A stretch of DNA of 64,000 bases, taken from assembly GCA_964370625.1 (NCBI GenBank), contig CAYJKB010000004.1, positions 1 to 64,000 on the forward strand, given 5' to 3'. Under the pieces are notes generated by a model that searched no databases, was not told the origin of the DNA, and saw only the letters and a list, made by a program, of their open reading frames with translations. Positions 16,890-24,096 of the stretch are shown here, one piece after another. Position 1 is the first letter of the stretch; the number at the start of each line of letters is the position of its first letter. The DNA comes from CAYJKB01 sp964370625 (GTDB lineage Bacteria > Bacillota > Clostridia > Oscillospirales > Butyricicoccaceae). The translations under genes were made by a program, and so were the position numbers.

Positions 16890-18088
16890 TAGTTGTTTCC
16901 TCCAAGATATTCGTTGATTGTAGCAGCTAAAAGGTCAATACCTGTTATAATTTGTTCTTCTGATGGAAGAGAGAAGTTTAGTCTAAATCCTGGGCAAACA
17001 GCATTTTCATCAACAGAGAAAGCAGAACCAGGCACAGCAGCTACTTTTTTAAGCCCAGCAAGTTTACAAAGTTCAAAACCGCTAAAGCCTTCAGGTAGTT
17101 CACAGTAAATGAAAAGTCCACCCTCTGGGCGAGAAATTGTAATGCGTTTATCGAATTTTTTATCTATTTCATTAAGCATAAGTGAACATTTTTTGCTGTA
17201 TATCCCACGAATTTTTTCAATATGTGCTTCTAAATCATATCTTGTTAAATATTCATGGAATACAATTTGGAAAAATAGGTTAGTATGCACATCACTAACT
17301 TGTTTTGCAACAACAAGTTTTGTTGTGATAGCTTTGTCAGCTACACAATATCCAATTCTGATACCAGGTGCTATGATTTTAGAATAAGAGCCAGCATAGA
17401 TAACTCTGCCTGTAGTGTCCATGCTTTTAATGCTTGGAACAGCTTCGCCAGTGTAACGTAATTCAAAGTAAGGGTTATCTTCAAGAATCATAACATCATA
17501 TTTTTCAGCAAGTTCAAGCATACGTTTGCGACGTTCTAATGGCATTGTTCTTCCTGTTGGATTTTGGAAAGTTGGAATTGTATATATAAGTTTTACATTT
17601 TCCGTAGTTTTTAGAAGTTCTTCTAGTGCATCAATTTTCATACCGTGTTCATCCATTGGACACGCAACAAGGTTTGCACCATAACTTCTAAATGCATTTA
17701 ATGCACCAACGAAGCTTGGGTCTTCACAAATTAGGCTATCACCTTCATTTAAGAAAGCTTTAGCTGTAAGTTCAATAGCTTGTTGACCACCACTTGTGAT
17801 AATTAGCTCATCAAAATCTTTGCCTATATTAAATTTCTCTTTTAAGCGTGTAGCTGTAACTTCACGAAGAGCAGGATAGCCTTCACTCATACCATATTGA
17901 AGTGAGCCAGCTGCACGAGTTGCAAAAAGTTCAGCTGTAATTTCAGCCATTTCTTTAGCTGGGAAAGCATCAGGAGCTGGAGAGCCAGCTGCAAAAGAAA
18001 TAACAGTAGGGTCAGATGTTACTTTTAATATTTCACGAATAGCAGATGGTTTAAGTGATGATATTCTGTCAGAAAATGTATAGTTCAT
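16889..18088 (-). CDS. PLP-dependent aminotransferase class I/II, LysN/2-aminoadipate-type
   Basis: The 399-aa enzyme belongs to fold-type I aminotransferases. It has ISFAAGSPAPDAFP near the N-terminus, ITSGGQQAIEL, PTFQNPTGRTMP, LEDNPYFELRY and the PLP-lysine segment YAGSYSKIIAPGIRIGY (Lys at about residue 235). The closest general class is the group of 2-aminoadipate or multi-substrate aminotransferases; it has no N-terminal GntR domain, so it is not a MocR regulator. Specificity is not deducible. AAAGGAG precedes the ATG. It is the first gene of a minus-strand operon with trpS. Confidence 0.88.
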   Translation of the reverse strand: MNYTFSDRISSLKPSAIREILKVTSDPTVISFAAGSPAPDAFPAKEMAEITAELFATRAAGSLQYGMSEGYPALREVTATRLKEKFNIGKDFDELIITSGGQQAIELTAKAFLNEGDSLICEDPSFVGALNAFRSYGANLVACPMDEHGMKIDALEELLKTTENVKLIYTIPTFQNPTGRTMPLERRKRMLELAEKYDVMILEDNPYFELRYTGEAVPSIKSMDTTGRVIYAGSYSKIIAPGIRIGYCVADKAITTKLVVAKQVSDVHTNLFFQIVFHEYLTRYDLEAHIEKIRGIYSKKCSLMLNEIDKKFDKRITISRPEGGLFIYCELPEGFSGFELCKLAGLKKVAAVPGSAFSVDENAVCPGFRLNFSLPSEEQIITGIDLLAATINEYLGGNN

Positions 18089-18158
18089 TTTAATTCTCCT
18101 TTAGTATATGAAAGTTTGTTAAATGTTAAAGTATAGCATTAATAAATGCAATCATTTC

Positions 18159-18187
18159 ATTGTAGCATAATTATGATTTTTTCGCAA
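18159..18187 (-). promoter_or_regulatory. Sigma-A promoter of aminotransferase-trpS operon
   Basis: On the minus strand TTGCGA (18187-18182), a 17-bp spacer and TACAAT (18164-18159). The 319-bp space to the divergent ftsK gene holds this element and an ftsK promoter; I see no other structure in it. Confidence 0.6.
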
Positions 18188-18343
18188 GAAATTAGAATGT
18201 AAAAATTCTTAAATAATGTAAAATATTGAATTTTTAACAAATTGTTATCTTGATAAAGTTTCACATTTGATATTATTCATAAATTTAATATTAGCACAAA
18301 TATTTAAAAATCGTACAAATGATTGATTATTCTTATTTTACGG

Positions 18344-18372
18344 TAGAAAAAATTTAAAAACTATGATATAAT
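18344..18372 (+). promoter_or_regulatory. Sigma-A-like promoter of ftsK
   Basis: A perfect -10 TATAAT (18367-18372) with a weak -35 TAGAAA (18344-18349) at 17-bp spacing, about 105 bp before the preferred ftsK start. Confidence 0.5.
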
Positions 18373-18476
18373 GTAATGCACTGAATTTTTACAAAAAATT
18401 TAATTCATTGTGTTTATACTTAAAAAAGAAGTTAAACTTAGAATACATATACTTGATTAATACAGGAGGTATCTTC

Positions 18477-21149
18477 GTGGCTGAAAATAAAAAACCACAA
18501 TCTACAACGAAAAAAACAACAACAACAAGAAAACCAAGAGCAAAGAAAGCTCCACCAGAACCACCACAAAAAACAGGGATTAGCAGGGGTGCATGGGGGC
18601 TTATTTATTTAAGCATAGGCATATTATTGCTGATATCAACATTTAGTGCAGATGGTGTTTTGTTAAAAATATTTTTCGATTTATGCAGTGGGCTTATCGG
18701 ATATGGCACATATCTTTTAATACCGGCAATGTTTGGATTATCAGCTTTATTCTTTGTTGTAAGAAAAGCAAAAGTGCGTCTGCGTGCGACGTGTATATTT
18801 TTATTGCCAGTATTCGCAGGTTCACTAGTACATGCGTTTATGGTTAAAAACACATTAGAATTTAGCTTTAGCACAATAATTTCACTATTTACAACAGGGG
18901 TAGAGCTTACAAGTGGCGGAGTATTTTCTGGTGCATTTGCTATGCTTTTAATGTGGGCATTTTCATATTATGGAGCAATTTTCATATTACTTATTATGTG
19001 CTTAGTGTTAATAGCTATAGCTTTTCGTATTACTCCATCAAAAGTATTCAGAAAAATATCAGATTTAAAAGAATATATTGCAGATGAAGAAGCTTTAGAG
19101 GAAGAAATCGAAGAAGAACTTCCGAATTTAGTTAAAGATAATCCAAAAGAAATAGAAAAGAAACCTAAATCAACAGAAAAACTTTCTCTTTTTGGCAAAA
19201 AGAAATCTGCAAATATTGATATTCCACTTGATGATGAAAAACCTAATAAAGATAAAACATTTACAGAAACGCCGTATGACACTAGCATGTCAGAAGATAG
19301 AAAAGTAAAATCAGCTGATATAGATGCTGATGATTTTGATGAAAATTCACCACTTAATGATAATGCAGAACAAAATGACCCTCTTGCAGTATTTGCAGAT
19401 AAAGATAATACTGAACATGTACTTCAAGATATTTCAAAACCTATAGTAAAAGAAATTTCGGAAGAAGATGAAGACTTTGCACAACAAAATAACAATCGTG
19501 ATGCAATACCGTTAAATGATCTTGAACTTCCTGTAGCATCTAACGAAGAACTTATACAAAAAGCTGCTACAAAAGCAATTGATAATGAAAAAGTAGTTGA
19601 AGATGATGATATTGTAAAACAGATGAATAATGCATTGCATGACCCAACTAAATCAGGCGAGGTAGAATATAATTATCCGCCTATTACATTATTAAATCCA
19701 CATCGTTCAACTGCTGGAGATGCGACACAAGAACTTCGTGAAAGCTCTGAGAGATTGCTTGATACATTATCTAGTTTTGGAATTGATGCTGATATTATTA
19801 ATATAATCAGAGGACCATCAGTAACTCGTTTTGAAATTCAAATACCACGAGGTGTGAAATTCTCGAAAGTTACATCATTATCTGATGATATAGCGTTATC
19901 ACTTGGTGCTGCAAATGTGCGTATAGCACCTATCCCAGATAAAGTTGCAGTTGGCATTGAACTTCCTAATAAATCTGTTCAAACAGTATTTATCCGTGAA
20001 GTTTTGGGTTCTAACGAATTTAAAAGGGCTCAAAGTAAACTTAGTTTTTCAATAGGTAAAGATATTACAGGAATGCCTATTATTGGTGATATTGCAAAAA
20101 TGCCACATATGTTAATAGCTGGTACTACAGGTTCTGGTAAATCAGTTTGTATTAACTCGCTTTTAGTCAGCATATTATATAAAGCATCACCAGAAGATGT
20201 GCGATTAATTATGATTGACCCTAAAATGATTGAACTTGGTAGCTACAACGGTGTGCCACATCTTATGATACCAGTTGTTACAGACCCTAAAAAAGCATCT
20301 GGTGCACTTAACTGGGCTGTGGGCGAGATGATGCGTCGTTATAAGCTGTTTTCTGAACTTTCTGTGCGTGATTTAGCATCATATAATGCAGCTGTTAAAA
20401 AGCATAATGATATACCGCCTGTAGAAGATGAAGAAAAAATTTATCTTGAAAAACTACCTCAAATTGTAATCGTAATAGATGAACTTGCAGACCTTATGAT
20501 GGTTGCAGCTCGTGAAGTTGAAGATGCAATTTGTCGTATTGCTCAAATGGCACGTGCAGCTGGAATGCATCTTGTAATTGCAACTCAGCGTCCTTCCTCT
20601 GATGTAATCACAGGCATTATGAAAGCAAATATTCCATCAAGAATAGCATTTGCTGTAGCATCACAAATTGAAAGCCGAATTATTTTAGATCAAACAGGGG
20701 CAGAAAAATTAATCGGTAAAGGTGATATGCTATACTCACCACTTGGTATTGCAAAACCACAACGTGTACAAGGTTGCTTTTTGAGTTCAGAAGAAGTTGA
20801 AGCAATTGTAGACCATATTAAGCAAGATGCTACACCAAGTTATGACCAAGCTGTGCTTGACCATATAGAAAAACAAGCAGAAAAAGGTTCTGACACAGGT
20901 GGTTATGGTGATGACTCTGGTGATGAAGATGAAATGTTGCCACAAGCTATTGATTTAATTGTAAATAGTGGTCAAGCTTCTGCATCTATGTTACAAAGAA
21001 AATTAAAACTTGGATATGCTCGTGCATCAAGGCTAATTGACCAAATGGAAGATAGAGGAATTGTTGGAGCGTCAGAAGGTTCTAAGCCTAGACAGGTATT
21101 AATTTCACGAGAAGATTGGCAAGAAATGAAAATGCGTCAGAATATATAG
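18477..21149 (+). CDS. ftsK: DNA translocase FtsK/SpoIIIE
   Basis: FtsK/SpoIIIE pumps DNA through the closing division or sporulation septum. The GTG at 18477 is chosen over earlier frame-open codons because AGGAGGT lies 6 bp upstream; this yields 890 aa. The order is a basic Thr/Lys-rich tail, four membrane segments (about residues 40-170), an acidic linker of about 250 residues, then the motor with Walker A AGTTGSGKSVC at about residue 547 and Walker B IVIVIDELADLMM at about 662, and a C-terminal winged-helix gamma domain (QASASMLQRKLKLGYARASRLIDQME) that reads orienting DNA motifs. Confidence 0.96.
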   Translation: MAENKKPQSTTKKTTTTRKPRAKKAPPEPPQKTGISRGAWGLIYLSIGILLLISTFSADGVLLKIFFDLCSGLIGYGTYLLIPAMFGLSALFFVVRKAKVRLRATCIFLLPVFAGSLVHAFMVKNTLEFSFSTIISLFTTGVELTSGGVFSGAFAMLLMWAFSYYGAIFILLIMCLVLIAIAFRITPSKVFRKISDLKEYIADEEALEEEIEEELPNLVKDNPKEIEKKPKSTEKLSLFGKKKSANIDIPLDDEKPNKDKTFTETPYDTSMSEDRKVKSADIDADDFDENSPLNDNAEQNDPLAVFADKDNTEHVLQDISKPIVKEISEEDEDFAQQNNNRDAIPLNDLELPVASNEELIQKAATKAIDNEKVVEDDDIVKQMNNALHDPTKSGEVEYNYPPITLLNPHRSTAGDATQELRESSERLLDTLSSFGIDADIINIIRGPSVTRFEIQIPRGVKFSKVTSLSDDIALSLGAANVRIAPIPDKVAVGIELPNKSVQTVFIREVLGSNEFKRAQSKLSFSIGKDITGMPIIGDIAKMPHMLIAGTTGSGKSVCINSLLVSILYKASPEDVRLIMIDPKMIELGSYNGVPHLMIPVVTDPKKASGALNWAVGEMMRRYKLFSELSVRDLASYNAAVKKHNDIPPVEDEEKIYLEKLPQIVIVIDELADLMMVAAREVEDAICRIAQMARAAGMHLVIATQRPSSDVITGIMKANIPSRIAFAVASQIESRIILDQTGAEKLIGKGDMLYSPLGIAKPQRVQGCFLSSEEVEAIVDHIKQDATPSYDQAVLDHIEKQAEKGSDTGGYGDDSGDEDEMLPQAIDLIVNSGQASASMLQRKLKLGYARASRLIDQMEDRGIVGASEGSKPRQVLISREDWQEMKMRQNI

Positions 21150-21188
21150 AATATTTAAATCATATAATTTAAAAAGGAGTGTATATTT

Positions 21189-21695
21189 ATGAGTAATCTT
21201 AAAAAAATTAATTTAGCAGATGTGGATATGGCACCGAATGTATTTGATAAACTTAAAAAACAATTTGTGCTAATTTCGGCTGGTGATGAAGAAAAGTCAA
21301 ATGCTATGACAGCAAATTGGGGTGGTTTTGGGATACTTTGGTTTAAAGAGGTTGTAACTATTTATGTTAGACCACAGCGCTACACGTATGAATTTACTGA
21401 AACACATGATAAATTTGCTGTTACGTTTCTAAAACCTGAATATGCAAAGGCACATAAAGTATATGGCAGCAAATCAGGGCGTGATTGTGATAAAGAAAAA
21501 GAAACAGGGCTTACAAAAACATTTGTTGGTGGTGTTCCTACTTATGAAGAGGCTGAATATGTGTTAGTTTGTAAAAAATTATATGCAGATGACATTAAAG
21601 AAAGTGCATTTATTGATAAAGAATGCCTGAAATGTTATGATAATGATTATCATCGTATGTATATTGCTGAAATATTAGAAGTATATCAAGGATAA
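21189..21695 (+). CDS. Flavin reductase-like FMN-binding protein
   Basis: The 168-aa protein resembles the flavin reductase-like split-barrel family, which binds FMN. The family pattern KKQFVLISAGDEEKSNAMTANWGGFG followed by VTIYVRPQRYTYEFTE is visible at residues ~20-75. It probably acts as a cytosolic flavoprotein oxidoreductase, but the substrate is unknown. AAAGGAG precedes the ATG, 39 bp after ftsK, so readthrough from ftsK is likely. A strong terminator closes the unit. Confidence 0.8.
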   Translation: MSNLKKINLADVDMAPNVFDKLKKQFVLISAGDEEKSNAMTANWGGFGILWFKEVVTIYVRPQRYTYEFTETHDKFAVTFLKPEYAKAHKVYGSKSGRDCDKEKETGLTKTFVGGVPTYEEAEYVLVCKKLYADDIKESAFIDKECLKCYDNDYHRMYIAEILEVYQG

Positions 21696-21699
21696 AGTC

Positions 21700-21730
21700 T
21701 AAAGGCTGTAACGATTTTTGTTACAGCCTT
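21700..21730 (+). terminator. Terminator after the flavin reductase-like gene
   Basis: A perfect 12-bp stem AAAGGCTGTAAC/GTTACAGCCTTT with a 7-base loop containing the T run, 5 bp after the stop codon. Confidence 0.8.
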
Positions 21731-21784
21731 TAAACTGTCAAAAAACTCAAAATTTATCATACTACATTTTTATATTTAGACAAC

Positions 21785-21821
21785 AAAAAGCCTATAACGA
21801 AAACTTAATTTCATTATAGGC
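21785..21821 (-). terminator. Terminator of the candidate small-peptide transcript
   Basis: On the minus strand GCCTATAATGAAA pairs with TTTTCGTTATAGGC (one mismatch) and is followed by TTTTTGTTG. It lies 80 bp past the stop of the 26-aa ORF, so the transcript has a long structured 3' end. Confidence 0.8.
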
Positions 21822-21837
21822 GAAATTTGCTTAGGGC

Positions 21838-21862
21838 GGTTGTAACAGGGTGAGCTACAACC
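21838..21862. repeat. Inverted repeat in the small-peptide transcript 3' region
   Basis: GGTTGTA (21838-21844) and TACAACC (21856-21862) form a short GC-rich stem in otherwise AT-rich DNA, between the 26-aa ORF and its terminator. Such structured 3' regions are where antisense RNAs overlap in many Gram-positive type I toxin loci. Confidence 0.5.
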
Positions 21863-21900
21863 ACTTTAAAATATATTTTGTGAAGGAGATTATAAGTAAT

Positions 21901-21981
21901 TTAATGAAAAAGATACATAAGCACAAGGATTGCAGAGCCCATTAATTCAACTGCTTTAATAACTAATCTTGCAACATCCAT
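21901..21981 (-). CDS. Candidate 26-aa hydrophobic peptide, possible type I toxin
   Basis: The ORF encodes a single-helix peptide starting MDVARLVIKAVELMGS and ending with a hydrophobic stretch AILVLMYLFH. It has its own near-consensus promoter, a GGTTGGTG ribosome-binding-like segment 10 bp upstream, and a dedicated terminator. Peptides of this size with one membrane helix and a structured 3' untranslated region are typical of type I toxins in Firmicutes. I cannot assign it to a named toxin family, and no antitoxin RNA promoter was confidently found. It lies between convergent units, with the flavin reductase gene upstream on the plus strand and cheB on the minus strand. Confidence 0.45.
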   Translation of the reverse strand: MDVARLVIKAVELMGSAILVLMYLFH

Positions 21982-22013
21982 TTGCTTACACCAACCTTTC
22001 TCTTGATGTTTTT

Positions 22014-22042
22014 ATTTTAGCAAATAAAGACAAATATGTAAA
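22014..22042 (-). promoter_or_regulatory. Sigma-A promoter of the 26-aa peptide transcript
   Basis: On the minus strand TTTACA (22042-22037), a 17-bp spacer and TAAAAT (22019-22014), 33 bp before the ATG. Confidence 0.6.
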
Positions 22043-22088
22043 TAGATTTTGAACAAGCTGACAAAATTGTAAGTTTGAATAAAAAAAC

Positions 22089-22114
22089 AAAAGAGTGTGA
22101 TGTCACACTCTTTT
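22089..22114 (-). terminator. Terminator of the cheA-cheW-cheR-cheB operon
   Basis: AAAAGAGTGTGA/TCACACTCTTTT forms a 12-bp stem; on the minus strand a run of T follows. Its upstream arm overlaps the last two bases of the cheB stop codon. Confidence 0.85.
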
Positions 22115-22739
22115 ATTTTATAGATTTTAGATGTGCTAATAAAATATCGGCGATATCCTCAATAGGGGCTTGTTTAGCTACGCCACCAATGTCAAAAGCT
22201 ACTTTAGGCATTCCGTATACAACGCAAGTTTCCTTGTCTTGACCAATAGTAAAACTGCCTTTTTCTCGCATTTCTAAAAGCCCACGAGCACCATCTTGTC
22301 CCATTCCTGTAAGTATAACTCCGATAGAATTACTTTTATATGTGGAAGCAACAGAAGAAAACAAAACATCTACAGATGGTCTATGTCCTGTTACACGCTC
22401 TGCTTCGAATAAATTTACAGCAAAGCCACCAGAAATAGCAGGAACAACTTTCATATGACAATTCCCACCCGGAGCTATAAGAGCAAGCCCAGAATATAGC
22501 TTATCACCATCTTTTGCTTCACGAACCTCTATTTTACATAGAGAGTCAAGCCGTTTAGCATATAAATCAGTAAAAACTTCTGGCATATGCTGAGTAATTA
22601 CAATGGGAGGCAAACTGGCAGGTAATTCACGTAATATTTGCAAAATTGCCTCGGTGCCACCTGTTGAAGCACCAATTGCTATTATGGAATTTAGAGCTTT
22701 ATCTGAAAGTTTTATATTTTCATTTGAGGATAAAATCAT
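22113..22739 (-). CDS. cheB: Chemotaxis protein-glutamate methylesterase CheB, catalytic domain only
   Basis: CheB demethylates or deamidates chemoreceptors for adaptation. The 208-aa protein (ATG at 22739 preferred over a TTG three codons upstream, which is too close to GGAG) consists only of the methylesterase domain. It has IAIGASTGGTEA (catalytic Ser), VITQHMP (His) and ILTGMGQDGARGL (Asp). The N-terminal receiver domain of canonical CheB (about 350 aa) is missing, and no separate receiver gene lies in this operon. It therefore cannot be activated by direct phosphorylation from CheA in the usual way. It ends the che operon and is followed by a terminator. Confidence 0.92.
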   Translation of the reverse strand: MILSSNENIKLSDKALNSIIAIGASTGGTEAILQILRELPASLPPIVITQHMPEVFTDLYAKRLDSLCKIEVREAKDGDKLYSGLALIAPGGNCHMKVVPAISGGFAVNLFEAERVTGHRPSVDVLFSSVASTYKSNSIGVILTGMGQDGARGLLEMREKGSFTIGQDKETCVVYGMPKVAFDIGGVAKQAPIEDIADILLAHLKSIK

Positions 22740-22766
22740 AACTATCAAACTCCATATAATATATAT

Positions 22767-23573
22767 TTAAGGTTTTCTGTATGCTGCAGAGATGATGGTT
22801 TTATAGCCTGTATTAAATTCAGATATACTTTCTGAATGTCCAATAAATAGATAACCACCTGAGGATGTAGCGTTGTAAAATCTTTTAGCTAAAGCACCTT
22901 TAGTATCCTTATCAAAATATATCATAACATTTCGGCAAAAAATCACATCAAACTTAAGCTTAAATTTGATTTCATCCATAAGGTTAAACGTGCGGAAAAT
23001 AATATTAGAACGCAAATCATCTGTTACAGTATAAGTGTTATCAGAAGCGTTATGATTAAAGTATTTAGAAACATAATCTTTCGGCATATCTTTTAATGAT
23101 TCGGCAGGATATGTCCCCTTATAAGCTTTATCTAATACTCTGCGAGAAATATCAGTTGCAAGGATACGAGTATCCCAGCCCGTTTTTTTAAAATGCTCTT
23201 TAAGCAAAATAGATAAAGTATATGGTTCTTCACCAGAAGAACAGCCAGCGCTCCAAATACTAAGAACCTTATCTTTCTTTGTCTTTTCAAGATAAGGAAG
23301 AACAACATCTTTAAAGTAATCAAAATGCACATGTTCACGCATGAAATACGTATAGTTTGTTGTAAGCAGATTTAAAAGCGTTTCAAGCTCTGCTGGATTT
23401 TGATTATTTATAATATCATCGATGTATTGAGTAAAAGATGTGTAACCATTAGATTTCAGCAAGCTATTTAATCTACTTACTATTAATTGTTTCTTTTGTG
23501 TTAAATTAATTCCAAAATTTGTTTGGATAAAAGTTGTAAGCCTAATAAAATCACTATCAGATAATGTAAACAT
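22767..23573 (-). CDS. cheR: Chemotaxis protein methyltransferase CheR
   Basis: CheR methylates glutamates of chemoreceptors using S-adenosylmethionine. The 268-aa protein has the N-terminal helical domain (residues ~1-75) and the SAM-binding domain with SIWSAGCSSGEEPYTL and FDVIFCRNVMIYFD, and ends with LFIGHSES...GYKTIISAAYRKP. It follows cheW by 29 bp and precedes cheB by 27 bp, so methylation and demethylation enzymes are co-transcribed. GAGGAG precedes the ATG. Confidence 0.96.
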   Translation of the reverse strand: MFTLSDSDFIRLTTFIQTNFGINLTQKKQLIVSRLNSLLKSNGYTSFTQYIDDIINNQNPAELETLLNLLTTNYTYFMREHVHFDYFKDVVLPYLEKTKKDKVLSIWSAGCSSGEEPYTLSILLKEHFKKTGWDTRILATDISRRVLDKAYKGTYPAESLKDMPKDYVSKYFNHNASDNTYTVTDDLRSNIIFRTFNLMDEIKFKLKFDVIFCRNVMIYFDKDTKGALAKRFYNATSSGGYLFIGHSESISEFNTGYKTIISAAYRKP

Positions 23574-23602
23574 AATAATATAAGCTCCTCACTGAAAATA
23601 AT

Positions 23603-24079
23603 TTAGATGCTTATAACTGCTTGGCAATCAAGAAGTAAAGCAACTGTGCCATCTCCAAGGGTAATCATTCCACTTGCTAAAACATCTCTATGTTCTGTTG
23701 GAATAGGAGAAGCATTCGAAATATCAATATCTTGAACTTGTAAAACAGTATCAACGATAATTCCAATCATTGTGCTGTCTATTTCAAGAATAACAATACA
23801 AGTTTTGTTGTTATATTCTAAAAATTCTTTGTTCATACGAAGTCTCATATCTAAAATAGGTAGAACTTGACCACGTAAGTTAATTACACCACGTATATAG
23901 TCAGGAACCATAGGAATAGGTCTAATCATGAAGTTTGAAATAATTTCAATTACGTGTGTAGTGCTAACGCCAATAATTAATCCATCAGATAAAAATGTTA
24001 AAAATCTTTCGGTTTCATCTGCAGTTGCTTCGATTTCTTCTTCAAATGGTTCCATTTGAAATAATCCATAATCACTCAT
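23603..24079 (-). CDS. cheW: Chemotaxis coupling protein CheW
   Basis: CheW couples receptors to CheA in the signalling array. The 158-aa protein is one CheW domain: FLTFLSDGLIIGVSTTHVIEII, then IPMVPDYIRGVINLRGQVLPILDMRLRM, the classic signature around residues 55-80. It has a short acidic N-terminal extension. A ribosome binding site CGGAGG is present. It is 17 bp downstream of cheA. Confidence 0.96.
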   Translation of the reverse strand: MSDYGLFQMEPFEEEIEATADETERFLTFLSDGLIIGVSTTHVIEIISNFMIRPIPMVPDYIRGVINLRGQVLPILDMRLRMNKEFLEYNNKTCIVILEIDSTMIGIIVDTVLQVQDIDISNASPIPTEHRDVLASGMITLGDGTVALLLDCQAVISI

Positions 24080-24096
24080 TTATTTCTACCTCCGTT

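Noticed and set aside
16889..18088. A MocR-type regulator
   Set aside because: The protein starts directly with the aminotransferase fold and has no N-terminal GntR domain.
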